6,312 bases of DNA from Rhodobacter sp. (GTDB lineage Bacteria > Pseudomonadota > Alphaproteobacteria > Rhodobacterales > Rhodobacteraceae), in the NCBI GenBank assembly GCA_013824055.1, contig PNNE01000081.1, positions 1 through 6,312 on the forward strand, in the 5' to 3' direction. Each line of letters opens with the position of its first letter. Position 1 is the stretch's first letter. Both the position numbers and the translations under genes were made by a program. This document shows, in pieces, positions 5,145 through 6,312 of this stretch. Below the pieces are notes generated by a model, which saw only the letters and a list, made by a program, of their open reading frames with translations, had not been told where the DNA came from and did not search any database.

Positions 5145-6312
5145 ATGCGCACCCTCGTCCTCGCCCTCATACTCGCCACCCCCGTCGCCGCCGAGACGAT
5201 CTCCGAAGAAATCGCCCGCACCGGCCTCGCCGCGACCGAGGCCCGCCTCGCCGCCCTCGCCTCGCCCGGCAACGAAGACCTCTTCGCCCTCGCCGGCCTC
5301 CGCTTTCTCGGCGGGGTCGAGCAGGCGCTGCAACTGCGCTGGCAGACCGGCGTCAAGGCCGACTGGTCCGAGCTTCCCGTCCTCCGCCTTCCGATCCCGG
5401 AAAACCCCGACGCCATCCCGTTTCAGGCCGCTGACTTCCCCGCCCTTCTCCGCGACCTCGACGCCGACATGGACGCCTCCCGCAAGGCGCTTGCCCAACT
5501 CGGCGACAAGCCCTTCGCGCTGCCGATCCGCGTCGCCGACCTCTGGTTCGACATCAATGCGAACGGCGCGCGAGACCCGGGCGAAGACCTCTCCGACGTG
5601 ACCGGCATGGCCCTTGGCGGCGGGCGCGGCATGGCCGTCGCGGTGGAAGACCCGGTCATCACCTTCGACGCCGCCGATGCCGCCTGGTTGTCGGCCTACA
5701 CCCACTTCCTGTCGGGCTTCGCCGCCACCGCGCTGGCCTACGACCCGGAACCCGCGATCCAGCGCGTCCTCGACAGCTCCAGGGCGATCTACACGCTTTG
5801 GGGCGCCACCCCGCCCCATAATGCGATGGACATGATGTTCGGCCGCCAGGTCGACCGTGTCGCGATGGTCCTGCACGCCCTGTCCAACACCCCCGACAAG
5901 GCGCTGGCCCTGGACGCCCACACCCACTTCCTCTCGATGATCGAGGAGAACCGCCGCTTCTGGACCCTCGTCGCGCAGGAAACCGACAACTCCGGCGAAT
6001 GGGTTCCGAATGACGCCCAGGCCTCGGGCCTTGGCCTGCGGATGCCCCCCGGCACCGGCGAACGCTGGCAGGCCGTCCTCGCCGACGCCGAAAAGCTGCT
6101 GAAGGGCGAGGTTCTGATCCCCCACTGGCGCTTCGGGGCCGAAGCCGGGATCAACCTGAAAAAGGCCTTCGAGAACCCGCCCGCCATCGACCTTGTCACC
6201 TTCATCCAGGGCGAGGGCCTGTTACCCTACGCCGAAAAGGGCCCGCAGATGTCGATGCAGTCCTGGCGCGACTTCGAGGCTTTCGTCCAGGGCGACGCGA
6301 TGCTTTTCGCCG
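5145..6312 (+). CDS. Exported protein of unknown function with EF-hand-like loop (paralogue B), 389 aa visible, runs off the right edge
   Basis: This is a paralogue of the 2714-3922 protein over its full visible length. The ATG at 5145 has AGGAGG (5133-5138) six bases upstream, much stronger than in paralogue A. Residues 1-16 (MRTLVLALILATPVAA) are a signal peptide with cleavage expected before E17. The EF-hand-like loop is D137-x-N139-x-N141-G142 with D145 and E148. Shared blocks are FDAADAAWLSAYTH (174-187), ENRRFWTLVAQ (268-278), EWVPNDAQ (285-292) and MPPGTGERW (300-308). The ENRR...DAQ region is identical to paralogue A at 21 of 25 positions. The middle, around 215-235, differs most, with several methionines (NAMDMM) not found in A. 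Alignment to the end of A suggests that only about four residues and the stop codon lie beyond the window. Periplasmic location is likely; the function is unknown. Confidence 0.88.
   Translation, partial: MRTLVLALILATPVAAETISEEIARTGLAATEARLAALASPGNEDLFALAGLRFLGGVEQALQLRWQTGVKADWSELPVLRLPIPENPDAIPFQAADFPALLRDLDADMDASRKALAQLGDKPFALPIRVADLWFDINANGARDPGEDLSDVTGMALGGGRGMAVAVEDPVITFDAADAAWLSAYTHFLSGFAATALAYDPEPAIQRVLDSSRAIYTLWGATPPHNAMDMMFGRQVDRVAMVLHALSNTPDKALALDAHTHFLSMIEENRRFWTLVAQETDNSGEWVPNDAQASGLGLRMPPGTGERWQAVLADAEKLLKGEVLIPHWRFGAEAGINLKKAFENPPAIDLVTFIQGEGLLPYAEKGPQMSMQSWRDFEAFVQGDAMLFA

Noticed and set aside
4239..6125. A 628-codon minus-strand open frame
   Set aside because: It covers the antisense of three supported plus-strand genes and has Gly/Val/Glu-rich composition typical of GC-rich shadows; no domain is recognisable.
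1..6312. CRISPR array, tRNA, rRNA, insertion sequence or phage genes
   Set aside because: No regularly spaced direct repeats, cloverleaf-like segments, transposase or integrase motifs, or terminal inverted repeats with target duplications were seen.

Overview
The window looks like a chromosomal segment of a high-GC alphaproteobacterium, most likely of the Rhodobacterales (Paracoccus/Rhodobacter type). The grounds are strong third-position G/C bias, a 320-residue LDH-like malate dehydrogenase, AGGAGG-type ribosome binding sites, and short GC-rich palindromes between genes. This assignment comes from overall character, not from a database match.

Layout from left to right: a small secreted protein (+, 89-400) overlaps tail-to-tail with a short gene for a lone Ada-type zinc/phosphotriester domain (-, 352-606). 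A GC-rich palindrome (652-675) separates that from a TauE/SafE-type membrane exporter (-, 759-1508). A divergent intergenic region of about 156 bp follows; it carries a perfect TGGTATACCA palindrome and a second inverted repeat, and leads into malate dehydrogenase mdh (+, 1665-2627). A hairpin follows mdh.

Next comes an exported protein of unknown function (+, 2714-3922), closed by a strong palindrome, and about 310 bp of mostly empty DNA. A 60-residue basic protein (+, 4234-4416) then runs directly into a class I SAM-dependent methyltransferase. The conserved N-terminus of this enzyme can only be reached from a CTG codon that overlaps the previous stop codon (+, 4413-5078). The window ends inside a second member of the exported family (+, 5145-6312, open at the right edge), a clear paralogue of the 2714-3922 protein.

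The recognised biochemistry is a core TCA-cycle enzyme, an anion exporter (probably sulfite or an organosulfur product), and a fragment or minimal form of alkylation repair. The right half is less understood. Two paralogous periplasmic proteins, each with an EF-hand-like DxNxNG...E loop, flank a small basic protein and a methyltransferase. No mobile element, CRISPR array, tRNA or rRNA was seen. The most notable points are the paralogue pair with its putative calcium loop, the CTG-start overlap, the lone Ada domain, and the operator-like palindrome in front of mdh.
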